Shown here piece by piece: positions 34,911-47,769 of a stretch of DNA of 64,000 nucleotides. Position numbers and translations under genes: made by a program. The stretch comes from Clitopilus passeckerianus (lineage: Eukaryota; Basidiomycota; Agaricomycetes; Agaricales; Entolomataceae), in NCBI GenBank assembly GCA_944990035.1, contig CALYLX010000128.1, positions 1,860,001 through 1,924,000 on the forward strand. The letters are read 5' to 3'. How positions within the stretch are numbered: the stretch's first letter is position 1; every line of letters starts with the position of its first letter. Below the pieces are notes generated by a model, which saw only the letters and a list, made by a program, of their open reading frames with translations, was not told the origin of the DNA and ran no database searches.

Positions 34911-36326
34911 TCATGCTGTGAGCACGTCAGCTCCATTTTCAGTGATCAAGACCATATGCTCTGCCTGCGCGCCCCTAGCACAGTTCTAAGAAATTTGATG
35001 AGGCCAAGAACATGGAGCGAATTGTTCGGGCACTTACCTCAGTGGAAGCAGTCCAGCCATCTGGGAATATCCATCCCATGGGATCTGTGCCTTGTACAAC
35101 CACAGGCTAGGAGCTTGTCAGTCCAGCAAGTATATGGATGAGAGTGGTCAGGGCAAACCTCAATTGTAAAGCAGTCTCCGGGCATCATGACTCCAGGTTC
35201 TTCGTTCTCTGCCTAGGGCTCAGTAACGCCCTCTAGAAAGATCCTAATGAGAACTCTCACTGTGGTGTATGATCCAGGGTGGGTGGTGAAATTTGACACC
35301 AATGCCATGGCCGGTAAACTGTGGGGATACAGAGTACTTGTTCGTCTTGTAGACAAGGTCATGGATGGCTTGGCCAATATTTCTGTAAGGTCTCCCAGGC
35401 ACACAAGCTTGGATACCGGCTTCGAGGGCGTCGTTAGTTATTTTCACGAGTTCTTGGCCTTGGACATCCTGGAGTATATTAGATGGGAAGATGTATGCTG
35501 GGTAAGTAGATGCCACTTACGACGTCGCCAACAAGGTATGTCTGAGATGTATCACCATGATAGCCATTGAGGTAGACGGTAACGTCTATGTTGATAATGT
35601 CCCCGTCTTGTAGAGGTCGGCTGGTTCCAGGTTGGCTTACACTGAAAACGAAACGAGATGCGTAGAAGCTCACTCGTCTGGTATACCGTGCGCTAGGATG
35701 TTGTTTATACTTTTGTATAGAAAGTTAGACGCATGTACGAATCCAATGGCATAAGTCATACCTCGTACAGCAAGACTTGGGAAAGTCTTGATAGAGCAAT
35801 GGTGAAGGGTAGGCGTTCTTAGAGATGATATATTCATGCAGAGCTGCATCAATGTCATTCGTTGTTATTCCGACCTTATGGTATCAACAGTGAGCAACCC
35901 AACACCAGCATGTAGAGGACTTACTTTGGTCATAATGGAAGCACGCTCCCTCACTTTCTTTGCTAGCTTTGCTGCCTCTCTAACCCGCGTCTCACCCTCA
36001 CTTCCCAGCACAATCCTGAGGCCAGGCCCAAGAGGTTCCCCAGGCTGCTTCTCGTCTCTCGGACGTGGCTTCATTGCATATGGGGGCCTCTGTATATGCG
36101 GTGGTACGCTTCTAGGCTCTATCCAAGCCGTGCCATAAATGGGAGGTTCTCTAGGTAGAATGACATCGTAGAGCCCAAAGTCATCGTCGAATTCTTGCTC
36201 TGCAGACGACTCTCCTGTGTCTGTTCTTACGTTAATTGACCTTGCCGCCAACGGAACCCGTCTGCTCGCTGTCGTCCGCAGCAGTGAAGAGCCCAAGAGT
36301 CGTTTTGAGAAGATTGCAGGTAACAT
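34911..36326 (-). CDS. Methionine aminopeptidase, mitochondrial type 1D
   Basis: A type I methionine aminopeptidase removes the initiator Met. The N-terminus ([20 protein letters not shown], then [10 protein letters not shown]) is basic and Ser-rich, consistent with mitochondrial import. The pita-bread domain is in several exons: [20 protein letters not shown], then [37 protein letters not shown] and [11 protein letters not shown]. Metal ligands are the two Asp in [20 protein letters not shown], His in [11 protein letters not shown], Glu in FTIEP and Glu near [17 protein letters not shown]. The family order is complete. The last exon ends with TGA at 34911-34913. The gene starts 78 bp upstream of the stop of the permease gene on the same strand, and converges on Nup192. 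Confidence 0.88.
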
Positions 36327-36403
36327 GGTCGGTCGGTCAAAGTCTCAATTTGGTCGAAAGGCAGACATTAATACATGATGACATCATCAAAATTACTACA
36401 GTT

Positions 36404-38725
36404 TTACGACTTCTGTTGCGATTCCAGACTCTCCTCGTCCTCAGACTCTGTGACTTCTGCTACTTCGTCAGGTATTATGAGGTTCAGAACGGCAGCTACA
36501 ATGCCAGCAGACAAGACTGAAGAGAATGAATTAGGAACATTAGCAGGCAGATGCTCAGGAGACTCACATGGTGTGCTAAGCACAATGGTTATCGAGTCAA
36601 AGAGACCCTGTAAGCCGGCAGTGGGGTGATCAACTCCGTCAAACAAATGGGTGAATACTGTCGGGACGAGGAGATTGCCCAGTCCGAAACAGAGGGCTGC
36701 AGCGAGAATGAAGCGTTCCCTCCTGGTGAAAGTGATGTACGATAGCACCCGCAAGCCAGAAACTGTGACACTGGCGAACAGGAATGTCGTTACACCACCC
36801 AACACAGGATTAGGGATTGCAAGGAACACGCCAGAAATCTTACCAAGGACTCCAAAGAGGATGAGGAAGAAGCAGCACCATCGTCCAGCACCACGGTTTG
36901 CACAACGCGTAAGGGCGATGACACCGTTATTTTGAGCGAAGATGGAAAGTGGGGTTACTGTGAAAAGGGCGGAGAAGAAGCCACCAACGCCATCTGACTA
37001 CAAGGGGGTAAGCTAATGGACACGACGAAAGAGAATATATACATACAAGAACTCCTCCTTGAATGCGTGTTTCAAACTCTGGGCCTTCGACTGCAACTCG
37101 AGATACTTCTGCAGAAGCAGTGATATCACCGATGGCTTCCATGGCCAACGAGACTATTGAAGGTATCAGAACATGAACTTTGTTTAGTGGGAATTTGAGA
37201 CGTACTGTAGACAGCTAGCATAGGGAGAATAGCGGGTGGGTAGAGGGAAATCTTGAAACGGTGGACCCTAAACACGGGAGACGTCAGGAATGAGGTTGTC
37301 CCAGAAGCTTTCATGTACTAACCATAGGAACGTGATAGCAGGAGCAGATTTAATACTCGAGTTATCAAAGTAGCCTGCGGCACCAGCAACAATACATCCA
37401 ATGGCCAGCCCAACGATGATACTGATATTCTTGAGGAAGGGAGATCCAAAGATTTCGGTCAAAAGGATTGACACAAAGGTTAGAAACCCAAGGCCGATGA
37501 ATTCGGGCGAGCCAAATCTGACATTGAGGGGTCAGCCGTCATCTCCATGGAGCAGAGAAAGAGGATATACTAACGGGAGTGGGCGAGGTGCGAAAATGGT
37601 GGGGCAGAGCTCAAAGATGGTGCCCTGCGGTGAGTTTTGGCATCCGTTCGACCCTCCTCCCCAGTTCGGCATTCCAGAATCCCCAACAAGAGATGCTCCA
37701 ATGAGCACGATTACAGTACCTAGAGGTTCTTGTCAGCTTCCAATTAGAGGCGGGGGAGGTGGGAAATATTGACCTGTGACCAGAGGTGGGAAGACACGTT
37801 TGAGCACCTTTGCGGGTAGGAAGGACAGGCCCATTTCTAGTAGTGAGCAGAGAAGAGAGGTACCTAGAACGAAGTTAGCTTCATTCAACCAGAAAAATGA
37901 AAAGATGCCTACCCAATAGCTTTCCGTATGCGTCTGGACATGGCCCTCGTGTGACTGCACCCGTTGCTGATATGGTACTTGGACATGTGCCGTCTTTGTA
38001 CATGGCGTCAAATATCTAGAAGTGTACTAAGTAAAGTCATTGAAAGTAGGTGAAAGCAGGCACTTACAGCGTTCGCGGTGCTCAGAGTAGCAAAGCTGGT
38101 TCCGACCACAGTAATCAATCCAGTTCCAAGATAGTAATTCTTGAAGAGATGGATTCGTGACATTTGTACCAGACTGAGGATACCTGGTGGTTCATGATCA
38201 GTTCGTTGGTCAAATGAGCGCGGTAGAGCGGACGTACCACAGCCAATTAGTGAAGCAGAAATCATGTAAGCGGAAGTTGCAGGATCCAGGGAGAGCGCGG
38301 AAGCAAAAATAATGGGTGGTGTAATGAGCCCGGCCAACATGGCAAGGGCATGTTGCAATCCGCTTGTGATAGCGAGCGCAAGAGGCAGGTCCGCGTCCAA
38401 GGCGTAGAAAGGCGGCCTAGTTGACTTGCTCTTCATAAACGGAAGTGATGGCATGCACAACCTAGCGAAGTGTTAGCTTTGGAGCAGCTGTAAATCAAGC
38501 AAGAACCCACCAGGCATAATCATAGTCACCAAACCAGCCATCCCGGGTGGTGAACTTGTGCTTTAACCTCCGGATTGTCCTCTGGGTTGAGGACGGACCA
38601 ACGTCATGCTGAGGCATGGTTGAGGGAGGTGCTTGGCTCTCCATCACTGGAACAACCGTAGGTTCAGGCTGTTTCTCAACGATGTCTTTAGAGCCCATTT
38701 TAGCAGTGGTGTCCGTTGGAGCCAA
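36404..38725 (-). CDS. Uric acid/xanthine permease, NAT/NCS2 family (UapA-like)
   Basis: This nucleobase-ascorbate transporter (NAT/NCS2) imports purines with protons at the plasma membrane. The start MAPTDTTAKMGSKDIVEKQP opens a cytoplasmic N-terminus followed by RDGWFGDYDYAW and LPFMKSKSTRPPFYALDADL. Membrane segments include LALAITSGLQHALAMLAGL, ITPPIIFASALSLDP and TGLITVVGTSFATLSTAN. The family also has ITEIFGSPFLKNISIIVGLA. The NAT signature reads QNNGVIALTRCANR, with the Q-N-N-G, T and R positions as in Aspergillus UapA, so urate or xanthine is the likely cargo. TMs continue to VPTVFTHLFDG and a Ser/Glu-rich tail. It has 9 or so exons. Its promoter contains four GATA motifs. The methionine aminopeptidase starts 78 bp beyond its stop. 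Confidence 0.92.
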
Positions 38726-39215
38726 ATGAAATAGTTGAAAAGGAGGCGACTGAGAAGACTCCGGCCTTCCGTGTTCCCCAGAATTTCTTTTTATACGTCT
38801 CCATCAGCAGTTATCGAAGCCACGGTGCCTTGGTCCCTAGCCGCTGAGAGCTCAGCTGATAACATGACATTCCAAAGATAAACCTCAGTGTATGTTGCTT
38901 CCCGTGCGGAGTGTGCTAAAGATAAGGAGGATTAGGTAAAGCCTCCACGTGGCCGGGACGCGTTCTTCTCCCAAGACTCGGCCGACGCCCCTGCACGCGA
39001 CGCGTCGCGCAGCTCGGAGAAACGGTAGATGCTTCAGAAAGAGGTGAAGGGCTGCAGGCAGCATGGAAAGGTCTATGACAGCGGGATTCCATTGGAAAGA
39101 TAGGCTGAACCATTCCTTGGTTACATATCTAGACAATACACATAGACAGAAGTACAGAGTCGTTACAAAGCAAAACACAAAACACAAGACAGACCAAGAA
39201 ATAAATAAACAGAGA
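38726..39215. other. Permease promoter region and HDAC 3' flank
   Basis: No gene is supported. A 124-codon minus-strand frame at 38885-39259 overlaps the HDAC end and has no family features. The segment carries the GATA cluster noted separately. Confidence 0.5.
38811..38925. promoter_or_regulatory. Cluster of four GATA motifs upstream of the purine permease
   Basis: HGATAR-type hexamers occur as TTATCG (CGATAA on the minus strand) at 38811-38816, TGATAA at 38857-38862, AGATAA at 38876-38881 and AGATAA at 38920-38925. All lie 86-200 bp upstream of the permease start. In fungi, nitrogen-regulated permeases use such sites for AreA/Nit2 GATA factors, so nitrogen control is likely but inferred. 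Confidence 0.55.
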
Positions 39216-41208
39216 TTACGAATCGACTGCCATCTCATCCCACCCTTCATCATCGTCAAGTCCGGCTCTTTCCATCAGCTCGCCCAACGGCGTTCGTAAG
39301 CCACCTGTCTTCTTAAGTATAACTTGATCGAGGCTTTCATCCCACTTTGCCGAGCTCTGGAAGAACCTTCTGCGTGACGTTTTGCTAGGCAGAGCTCCAC
39401 ATTCGTAGTGTTCGTATCCATCGTCGTGGACGGGGACGTCAAAGTATTTGCCTGTGAGCAAGCTCATCCTAGTTCTCGGAGGCGGGGGATATCTCCGGGT
39501 TTGTCGGCGCCGGCTGGCATGGGACTCGTCCGAGTCCCAGGAATCATCGTCGTCAGTCTCCGATGTATCAGAGTCTGGGAGGTCAAACACATATTTGGCG
39601 TGTTCTAGGCACGAGATTAGTGGTCAAGACAATGCCAGTACAAAATAGCACTTACGCGCTAATCGCTCGTCAAGTTCGTCCCGAGGTTCTTCTTCGTCCG
39701 TCTTGAATCCCAGGTGTTGTCCGATACTTTCCTTGGGAACATCTTGTAGCTGGACTGACGGAGCACAGGCCGAAGCGAGTTCTTGGAGCTGCTCCAAAGC
39801 GGTTGTCCTATAGTAAACTGTAATCAGTAAACAAGCGTTTGGATAGACATCTCGCGTTGCGTACCTGACTTTATCAATTGACCCATCCTTAACGTTGAGG
39901 TCATCCATATTGCTGTCCGCTACCTCCAGCCGATATCTGGGCCCAAACCATTCGAAATATTGATTCCAGGGCAAATGTCGGTCGATATCGTCTTCAATGC
40001 CAAGAGCACAGGCCGTTTCGTACGTCCACGCTCTAGCCACATTCTTTATTGTGTATCCTCCACCACCAAGCAGAATAAGGGGTATGTTTGACTTCCGCAA
40101 GAATTGAACGCAATGGGCATGGCCTTCCATGGAAACGTTGAAGCATCCCAGCTTGTCTCCTGACAGTGAATCTGCGCCACATTGGAGGACAACAGCAGAA
40201 GGCTGGAAGATTTCGAGGATTCGGGAGATAACCTAGGTGGGTTTAGTCAGACAATGTGCCTGGATAGCTCCGACGAACATACCGGTTCAAACACGCTCTT
40301 GAACGCCTGATCCGTCAAACCATCCTTGAACGGTACATTGACCGCGTATCCCTTCCCTTTCCCCCTTCCTTTGTCTTCTTGAGTCCCTGTCCCTGGGAAA
40401 TACTCTCCAAATTTGTGAAAGCTGCACGTCATGACGCGGTCGGTGGTGTAGAATGCTTCCTCGACGCCATCTCCGTGGTGGCAGTCAATGTCGATGTACA
40501 AGACGCGGCTGTATGATCGCAGCAACTCAAGGATGCCGAGGACGATGTCGTTGATGTAGCAAAAGCCGGATGCTTCCCGTTTCTTGGCATGATGAAGGCC
40601 GCCAGCCCAGTTAATGGCGATGTCGGCGGCACCTGATGTTATCCTCTCAGCAGCACCTAAAGAATGTTCAGACATTAATCTGACGCGTATACCATTGAGG
40701 TAACGCACCTATTGAACCCCCAGCTGATATAGAGCAGAACTCAAACACCCCCTCGAAGGCTGGATTATCGTCTCCCACCAGGACTATAATTTCCAACGTC
40801 AGTACAACAAGGAAGCCCAAGGTAACAAAACACTTGCATCTTGTCCCAGAATACGTCAATTCTGCCGAAGTTTCTGGGGTAACCCGAGTGAGGAAATGAA
40901 CATATTCGTCGGTGTGAAATGCAGTCATGCTTTCTGAGGACGCTCGTTTTGGTTTCTTCCATGGAAATCTATTAGCAATAATTTTTCTAATTTTATCAGC
41001 TCGTTGCTCACCAGAACCTGCATCTTCGGTAGCATCCCATAGACATTCACCAGTTCGTGCGTCATGCGCACTCTGTGAGGCTTCATTGGGTGGCCAATGC
41101 CATACGTGTAGGCACCAGTGTCCGCTAGAGTACCATACATAAGACTGATAGGACAATGATAGTGGGCGCCTTACCGTCATAGTAGTAGGCCACCTTTCTC
41201 TTCGACAT
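39216..41208 (-). CDS. Class I histone deacetylase (Hos2/Rpd3 type)
   Basis: This Zn-dependent histone deacetylase acts in nuclear co-repressor complexes. The start [11 protein letters not shown] is spliced to [20 protein letters not shown] and [15 protein letters not shown]. The core continues with [16 protein letters not shown] and [20 protein letters not shown]. Catalytic segments are [19 protein letters not shown] and the zinc-binding [20 protein letters not shown]. Then come [40 protein letters not shown] and [18 protein letters not shown]. The C-terminal tail is acidic ([20 protein letters not shown]). The intron-rich body is complete. A divergent 333-bp region separates it from MCD4. 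Hos2/Phd1 is favoured over Rpd3 because of the tail ([17 protein letters not shown]), but the split is uncertain. Confidence 0.88.
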
Positions 41209-41541
41209 CGTTGTTGACGGTGAGCTCGAGGAACGTTCTGACGAAAATGGACGATTGGCCCGGTGTCCTGTTGCTGGCCCGATCCATCTGGAGAAAGCGT
41301 GAGAATGACCTTCCTTTTCAGAGAAGATTAGATTCCTGACCCGTGGGATCGACTTGCTGTTTACAGACTTGACAGGCGACCTCCGTCACCAGCAGCGGAC
41401 TCACACCGAGCTCAGGTTGAGCATGTTATGCGTGTATGTACAGCTCCTGCTATGACTATTAAGCTCTACTGAAGGAAATGTATAGAATTTGACCCTTTAT
41501 ATATAATAATACGCGTACTTCAAGGCCCAACTGCAACTCAA
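41209..41541. other. Divergent promoter between HDAC and MCD4
   Basis: A 333-bp gap between the two start codons. An AT-rich TATATATAATAATA-like tract lies at about 41499-41512, close to the MCD4 start. No other feature was recognised. Confidence 0.5.
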
Positions 41542-44500
41542 ATGGGCAAACCCAAGTCCAAGCAACAGACTGAGTATAATGTCGTCGGACTCCTGCTGAA
41601 GGGATTGCTATTCCATTTGGTCTTCATTGGTACAGTCTTTGACTGCTACTTTACTTCTCCCGTCGTTCATGGCATGAAAAGCCATAAGGTCGAAAAGCCA
41701 GAGACGAAACGTCTGGTGCTGATAGTTGGTGCGTTCCAGCCCGCCTTCCTGTCCAGGACCATGGGCTAACTGCTACACAGGTGATGGTCTACGAGCTGAC
41801 TTGCTCTTCAATGTCAAGCCTTTTCCCAATATAGCCGGTTCTCCGGAGATTACAGCCCCATATCTTCGCTCTGTTGCAAGCCAACGAGGAGCATTTGGAA
41901 TATCCCATACCCGCGTCCCAACGGAGAGTCGTCCCGGACATGTTGCAATCATTGGTATGTACATTAGTTTTTGCATACGAATCCATCACACTTAAACGTC
42001 CTGCCCAGGTGGAATGTACGAGGATGTGTCCGCTGTTACCAAAGTATGTCCTCCATCTAAATCAACAGTGCTGTGTTCATTTTAGAAGTAGGGATGGAAA
42101 ACCAATCCTGTCGATTTTGACTCCGTTTTCAACCAGTCAAGCTCCACCTTCTCCTTTGGCTCGCCCGACATCTTGCCCATGTTCTCTCGGGGCGCGACTC
42201 CTGGCAAGGTGAAGACTTGGAGTTATAATGAAGAAGACGAAGATTTCACCAAAGGTACTACAAGTTCTTCGTCGTAGCTGACAAGTGTCACTTATTTCTC
42301 TGTAGATGCCACCACTTTGGATATCTGGGTTCTGGACCAGCTACGAGAACTTTTCCAGAACGCAACCTCGAATCCAGTCCTGAATCAGGAACTCCGATCT
42401 GAGAAAGTTGTATTCTTCCTGCACCTGCTAGGCCTCGATACAACCGGCCATTCTTATCGACCTCACTCAAAGGTACGTCTTGACATTGATGACGAATTCA
42501 CTCATCTAAACGAGTGCTGCAGGAATATATGCGCAATATACAGATAGTCGACGACATCGTTCGTCAAACAGAGGAACTCATCTCCAATTTCTACAACGAT
42601 GACCAGACAAGCTACATCTTCACTGCAGACCATGGAATGTCTGTAATTGGCAATCATGGTGATGGAGGTATGTCGTACTCTGTCCCACGACCGTCCCATC
42701 TCACACGAGTGTAGATCCAGATAACACGAGAACACCGCTCATAGCTTGGGGGAATGGCATCCGAGGACCACTGCCCGACTCCACGCCTTCGTCTCATGAC
42801 GATTATTCTCGTCCGTGGAACCTGGGACATCTATTCCGGCGCGACGTCGAACAGGCCGACATTGCTGCAATCATGTCATCGTTACTAGGAATCAATTGGC
42901 CCGTCAATTCAGTTGGCGTTCTCCCTGACGTGGAGCCCGACCGTCCTGGCTTCTTAGCACCCGCGCTTGGCGAAGAAAGCCTTGCAAAGGTAGCGTTGGT
43001 GAATGCCAAAGTGCTCTTGGAACACTACGTGACAAAACATGGTGGGTTTTGAAACATTTCCTTAAATATGCGTCCCCCTCATGACGTTATTTCAGAGTTG
43101 AAGAAGCAGAGAACTCTTCTCTACAAACCCTTCAAACCTCTGGAAGGTTCCTCACCACAGAGTCGACGTCAGGCTGCCTTGGCTACGATCGAGGAAAAGC
43201 TAGCAGCAAGAGAATGGACTGACGCTCGAAGGCTGTCGCAAGAATTGATCAACACCACGCTATCTGGCCTCCATTATCTCCAAACCTACGAACGCTCCCT
43301 TATTCGGACAATAGTCGTTGTTGCATATACTGGCTGGGCCGCATATGCTTCACTCTTTATATTTCGGCCTTCGCAACTATCAGCTACCTCAAGAACACGC
43401 GTCACGCATGGTGCTATAGTCACGCTGCTGGCGAGCTTTTGGACATTGTTCGCGATACAGCGATCTCCTTGGACGTTCTACATATATGTAGCATTCCCTT
43501 GTTACTTTTGGGACCAGTTCCTGGTGAGGGCGCTACCCTCATTCAACCTAGCAAAGCTCGGCAACCCTCCCAATATCTTGCAAGGTCTCATGTACACGGC
43601 ACTGGTAACTGGGGCTCTTCAAGGCATGGGAGTATGTTAACCTTCATCGTCTTAATTTTCGGCCGGCGCTGAACTTGTCCCCTGATAGATTGGGTACACG
43701 CATCGTTATGTCTGGAGCATTGGCTTCTTGATTGCTGGTGTCCTGTGGCCCTTGGCCTGGCCCCGTGAGCGGCGCCAGCAGTATCCGCTGCTTCCATTCG
43801 GATGGGTAGCACTGAACCTGGTAATGGCAGTCTTCCCCATTCTTCGTGTGGAGAAGAAAGAGAGTGGGCTAATAATGTAAGGCGACCAATCAATAGCCTT
43901 TTTGCACAACCGTTGACGTTTTAAATAGCACACTGGGCTCGAGCGCCATCCTGTTGGCTGCAGCAGGCGCATTTTATGCTTTAGGATACGTGAATGCTCG
44001 TGATAAGCGCCGGGAACATCAGGGACTGCAAAAACTGCTCATTGTTCAGGTAGCCGCAAGACTGCCACACTTCACAACTCTCACTAACTCTTCATTCAGG
44101 GCGCTCTGGTCCTGCTCATTCTGGCCATCACTATTGACTCCAGCCTTAGCCTCCAAGCAAAGAGGGGCTTGCCTGCCATAAATCAGATTGCTGGTTGGTC
44201 AACACTAGGTTTGTGTTGCAGTTGACTCGAAGCAGGAAAGGATGCTGACCTCTCGCAGTCCTTGCAACAAGCATACCATTCATCTCTGGAAAATATCAAC
44301 GAACGCCATTCTCAAAGCTGTTGGTGTTTTTCCTGGGCTTTGGGCCATGCTTCACAATCCTGTCCATCAGCATTGAAGGGCTGTTCTACGCATTCTTTTC
44401 CATGACGTTGGCAACCTGGGTTGTGGTTGAATCTCTCGTACGGCATGGGCACCTACCCACATTCTCCTCCAAGGTGGAGGGAACCTCGTACCGCTTCCGT

Positions 44501-45159
44501 CCAGACGACCTCCGGATAGCTCTTTTCTTCCTCTTCTTCGTTCAAGTGGGATTCTTTGGGATCGGAAAGTGGGTTGTTTCCAAAATTTTCACCGTTATTC
44601 GCCTCTGACCACTGGTTGAACAGCGTCGCATCTATTTCGTGGGTTGTTCCTAAGTTCAGGCAACGTTTGGACCTGACTTTATAACTGCTGCCAGGTCCTT
44701 CTATCTGGAACCAGTATATCGACTTATACCCATATTTAGCCCTTTTTTCATGGCGGCTCTTCTAGTGAGTTATCTCTTCCGAACGTACGGCTTTCGTTGA
44801 CCATTTGCTCCGCAGATATTCAAGATAATCGCACCATATGTCATACTTGCAATTGCCTTTGCTCTCCTCAACCATGCTCTCGGCCTTCCGCCGTTTTCTC
44901 TGCTGCTTGTATCCTTAGCCTTGACAGATGGTACGGATATTCATATTCCCCATTCGACGAAGTTGACATTTGCCCCACAGTGATGACAGTCACTTTTTTC
45001 TTCCAAGTGCAAGATACCGGTTCCTGGTTGGAGATTGGACAATCTATTACCTTCTTTTGCATTACATCCCTTCTACTTCTATGGTCGACGGGGATCTGTG
45101 CAGTGGGCGAGTCGCTATTGTCAAGTGCTCTCAGAGTTAAAAGTAGCAAGACGGAGTAG
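41542..45159 (+). CDS. MCD4: GPI ethanolamine phosphate transferase 1 (Mcd4/PIG-N)
   Basis: Mcd4 adds phosphoethanolamine to the first mannose of GPI anchors in the ER. The N-terminus has a short cytosolic part and a hydrophobic segment, [20 protein letters not shown]. The luminal phosphodiesterase domain reads [15 protein letters not shown] (metal Asp), then [20 protein letters not shown] (catalytic Thr area). It goes on with [51 protein letters not shown] and [14 protein letters not shown], the expected metal-binding H and D positions. The C-terminal half is a multi-span membrane domain of more than ten hydrophobic segments, beginning near [19 protein letters not shown]. The C-terminus ends [14 protein letters not shown]. 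About 14 introns are required. No breaks were seen. Confidence 0.93.
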
Positions 45160-45370
45160 GATGGATTCAGGATTGAATGTATACGAGAAAACTGTAGAAA
45201 CACATGAATGATGATGACCTTTGTTCGGGTGCTGATTGGTTCGTGTGATTATAGCCGGCAAATCTGGCAACTCCGAGTCCGTTGGCTGCGACGTCGGTGG
45301 CCTTTAGACATTGGGGGACGACTCCAACCCCACAAATTAGAATTGGTTCCGCCCACATAATTAGTGTGCA

Positions 45371-47622
45371 ATGGACTCTATCTCGTCCTCAAGGGTGTCG
45401 ACGCCAGGTGAAGACCCATCCGACGCCATCCTCTTCAATCCATCAAGGAAGCGGGCAATGGCTTCCTTCGACAACTTGGTGGCACTCGCCAACTACCAAG
45501 AAAGACTAAAGGATGCGAGAAAGATGGTCTGGCGAGATCGAGGAGAGCCTGTGGCTGAATTACACGGGCTGAGAGAGTGCCTCGAGCATGCTGCAACGGG
45601 TGGCCTGAGTAAGTGTTGTAAAGCTTACGCCGTGAACTCAGCTCATGCTTGCTCAGGAGCCGCCTCGTTGGCTGCTAGCATACGTGCAGCCGTTAATCTA
45701 GTATTGGTTTTGTTGCGCATCCAGAAAGTACCAAGGTGAGAAACATGCGGCTATGTGCGTGTTAAAAGCGAATAATATGCCTTAGGGATGTTCGCTTTAC
45801 GGTCGTGCGCCGAGCAGTCTTCGGTTTAGACACATGGAGATCTGGCGCCATGCTAGGTAAACTTGCTTCATGCTCAAATGACGCTACCAGAGCTAAGATA
45901 CGAGTGCAGGTAGCTTTGCGGCAATATACAAGTTCCTACTCAATGCAATGCCCATTCTCTTCCCTTCCCTTCACCCTCCTCCGCCACGTTCAGAGATTCA
46001 GAAGAGCAGAAATACCTCTGCTTTCCATGAGGATGACCTTGAGGATGGATTGACCTCAGAGAATCCGACCAACAGCATCCATGTGCCCCTCGCTCGAAGG
46101 AATGCTCGCCTATCCTTGAGCGCCAATGCTCAAATAGCCCTCACTCGCAAGAGAACTCGTAAATGGCATGCTGCTTTAGCTGGAGCCATAGCAGGCGCTA
46201 TCGGTATCATGTTTGAAAAGCGCAATCGACGTGGTGTAATTGCTCAACAGCTCTTTGTTCGGTGAGTCCCGCCACTCAATGGTCGATGAGTTTCATCCGA
46301 CATGTGTCGTTCAGTGGTTTACAAGGCTCATACAACTCATACACAACAAAACGAAATCTCCATGTCCCACATGGTGATGTGCTAGTCTTCGCCCTCGCGT
46401 AAGTGTGAGACCCATCGACAATGTGTATTCTTACGGAATTTGCCCTTTAAGATGTGGGCAAATCATGTATGGCTTCCTTCTTCGACCAGATACCCTACCA
46501 CGATCATACACAAGCTGGTAGGTTGGTTGTCCTGCCCAGTTTTGCTGCCACTGATCATCATTTAGGATTGGGCAAGCATCCAAAGTTCCACAAGAGTGCG
46601 TCCGTATTAACTGTGGCATGGTTCGGGACGGCACATGTAATGTCGCCGACATCGACAAACTCATCGCCCGATCCGTAAGTAAAGAAAACATACCCAGTGT
46701 CCATTCTCACAAATGGCCCTCAGGACATCACAACGTCCAATATCAAAGACCTCATGTCATTCCGTTCGCGCATCCTTTCGCCTTCTACTGCTGGGTTGTC
46801 TCCAGAACAGCTATACAATCCCTTGTATGCACCCTGTTCATCCGTGCACCCTGCGCTTTCGGACTGCAGCTCTGTGCCTTTGGATCGGTTCTTTGCGGTG
46901 GCCAAGTGGATGCTCCCTATCTATGCGGCTCTCCATTTCATACCAGCTATGGTTTTCCGGCGCAAGGTGTTTGTCCAAGACCCTGGACAGGTCTTGGTTA
47001 AGGCCGGTCTAGGAAGTCTACGAAGCTCGGCCTTTTTGGGTGTCTTTGTCGTGATTTATCAAGGTATGGACATGTCAGTATAACTTGTACGGCCGCTCCC
47101 TCACCCTTCTGCTTCTAGCTGTCTTCTGTTATAAGCACAAGATACACCGGTATCTCTCAGTGTTGAAGCTGGTCTCCTCGAAGAACCCATTGGCCCTCGT
47201 TCCTCAACCGATCATTGACCTCTTGACGTCAAAGGGATCTTTCTGGATGACCGGCTTTGCGGCAGGCTTGTCACTCTTCGTTGAAGAGAAGAGACGTAGA
47301 GGAGAGCTGGCTATGTATGTTCTGCCAAAGGGCTTGGAGAGTGCATGGGTTATGGCGAGAGGGAAGGGCCTGGTTTTCCGGACAGGGAACCTGGGGGGCA
47401 TGTGGGTATGTTGTTTTCCTAGCATCTGTACCCCGAAGCATAAACTGAGCCTATCTGTAGCTCACTGCACTCGGAATGGCCATGGTTATGGTCCGTACCT
47501 CTCCTGTCACAAATCCCACAATGACTCGACTGATTCCTTCACAGGGTACATACCAGAATGACCCTCAGCATCTGTCAGGCCTCGTTAGACGAATTCTATA
47601 TCAATTCATTGGGCCAAATTAA
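45371..47622 (+). CDS. TMEM135-like multi-span membrane protein
   Basis: TMEM135-family proteins are linked to peroxisomes, mitochondrial dynamics and lipid handling in animals; the fungal role is less clear. MDSISSSRVSTPGEDPSD starts the frame, followed by NYQERLKDARKMVWRDRGEP. Exon joins yield AASLAASIRAAVNLVLVLLR, GAIAGAIGIMFEKRNRRGV, GQIMYGFLLRPDTLPRSYTS and WIGQASKVPQECVRINCG. The cysteine-containing part is LYNPLYAPCSSVHPALSDC, then DRFFAVAKWMLPIYAALHFI. Terminal segments are GSFWMTGFAAGLSLFVEEKR and YVLPKGLESAWVMARGKGL. Family assignment rests on IMYGFLLRPDTLPRSY and the Cys pattern. At least seven short introns separate exons. It lies 211 bp past MCD4 on the same strand. Confidence 0.72.
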
Positions 47623-47769
47623 AGTGCCGTCTATATATTGGGCAGACTTGCATTAGAGAATCGAGGTAAACCTCTCGAATGTGTTAAACTCTTATGATCT
47701 CGTGCGCAGCCACTATCCTCTCTATGGATGTATTATTAATACTTAGTAGCCAAGCGCTAAATTACGATG

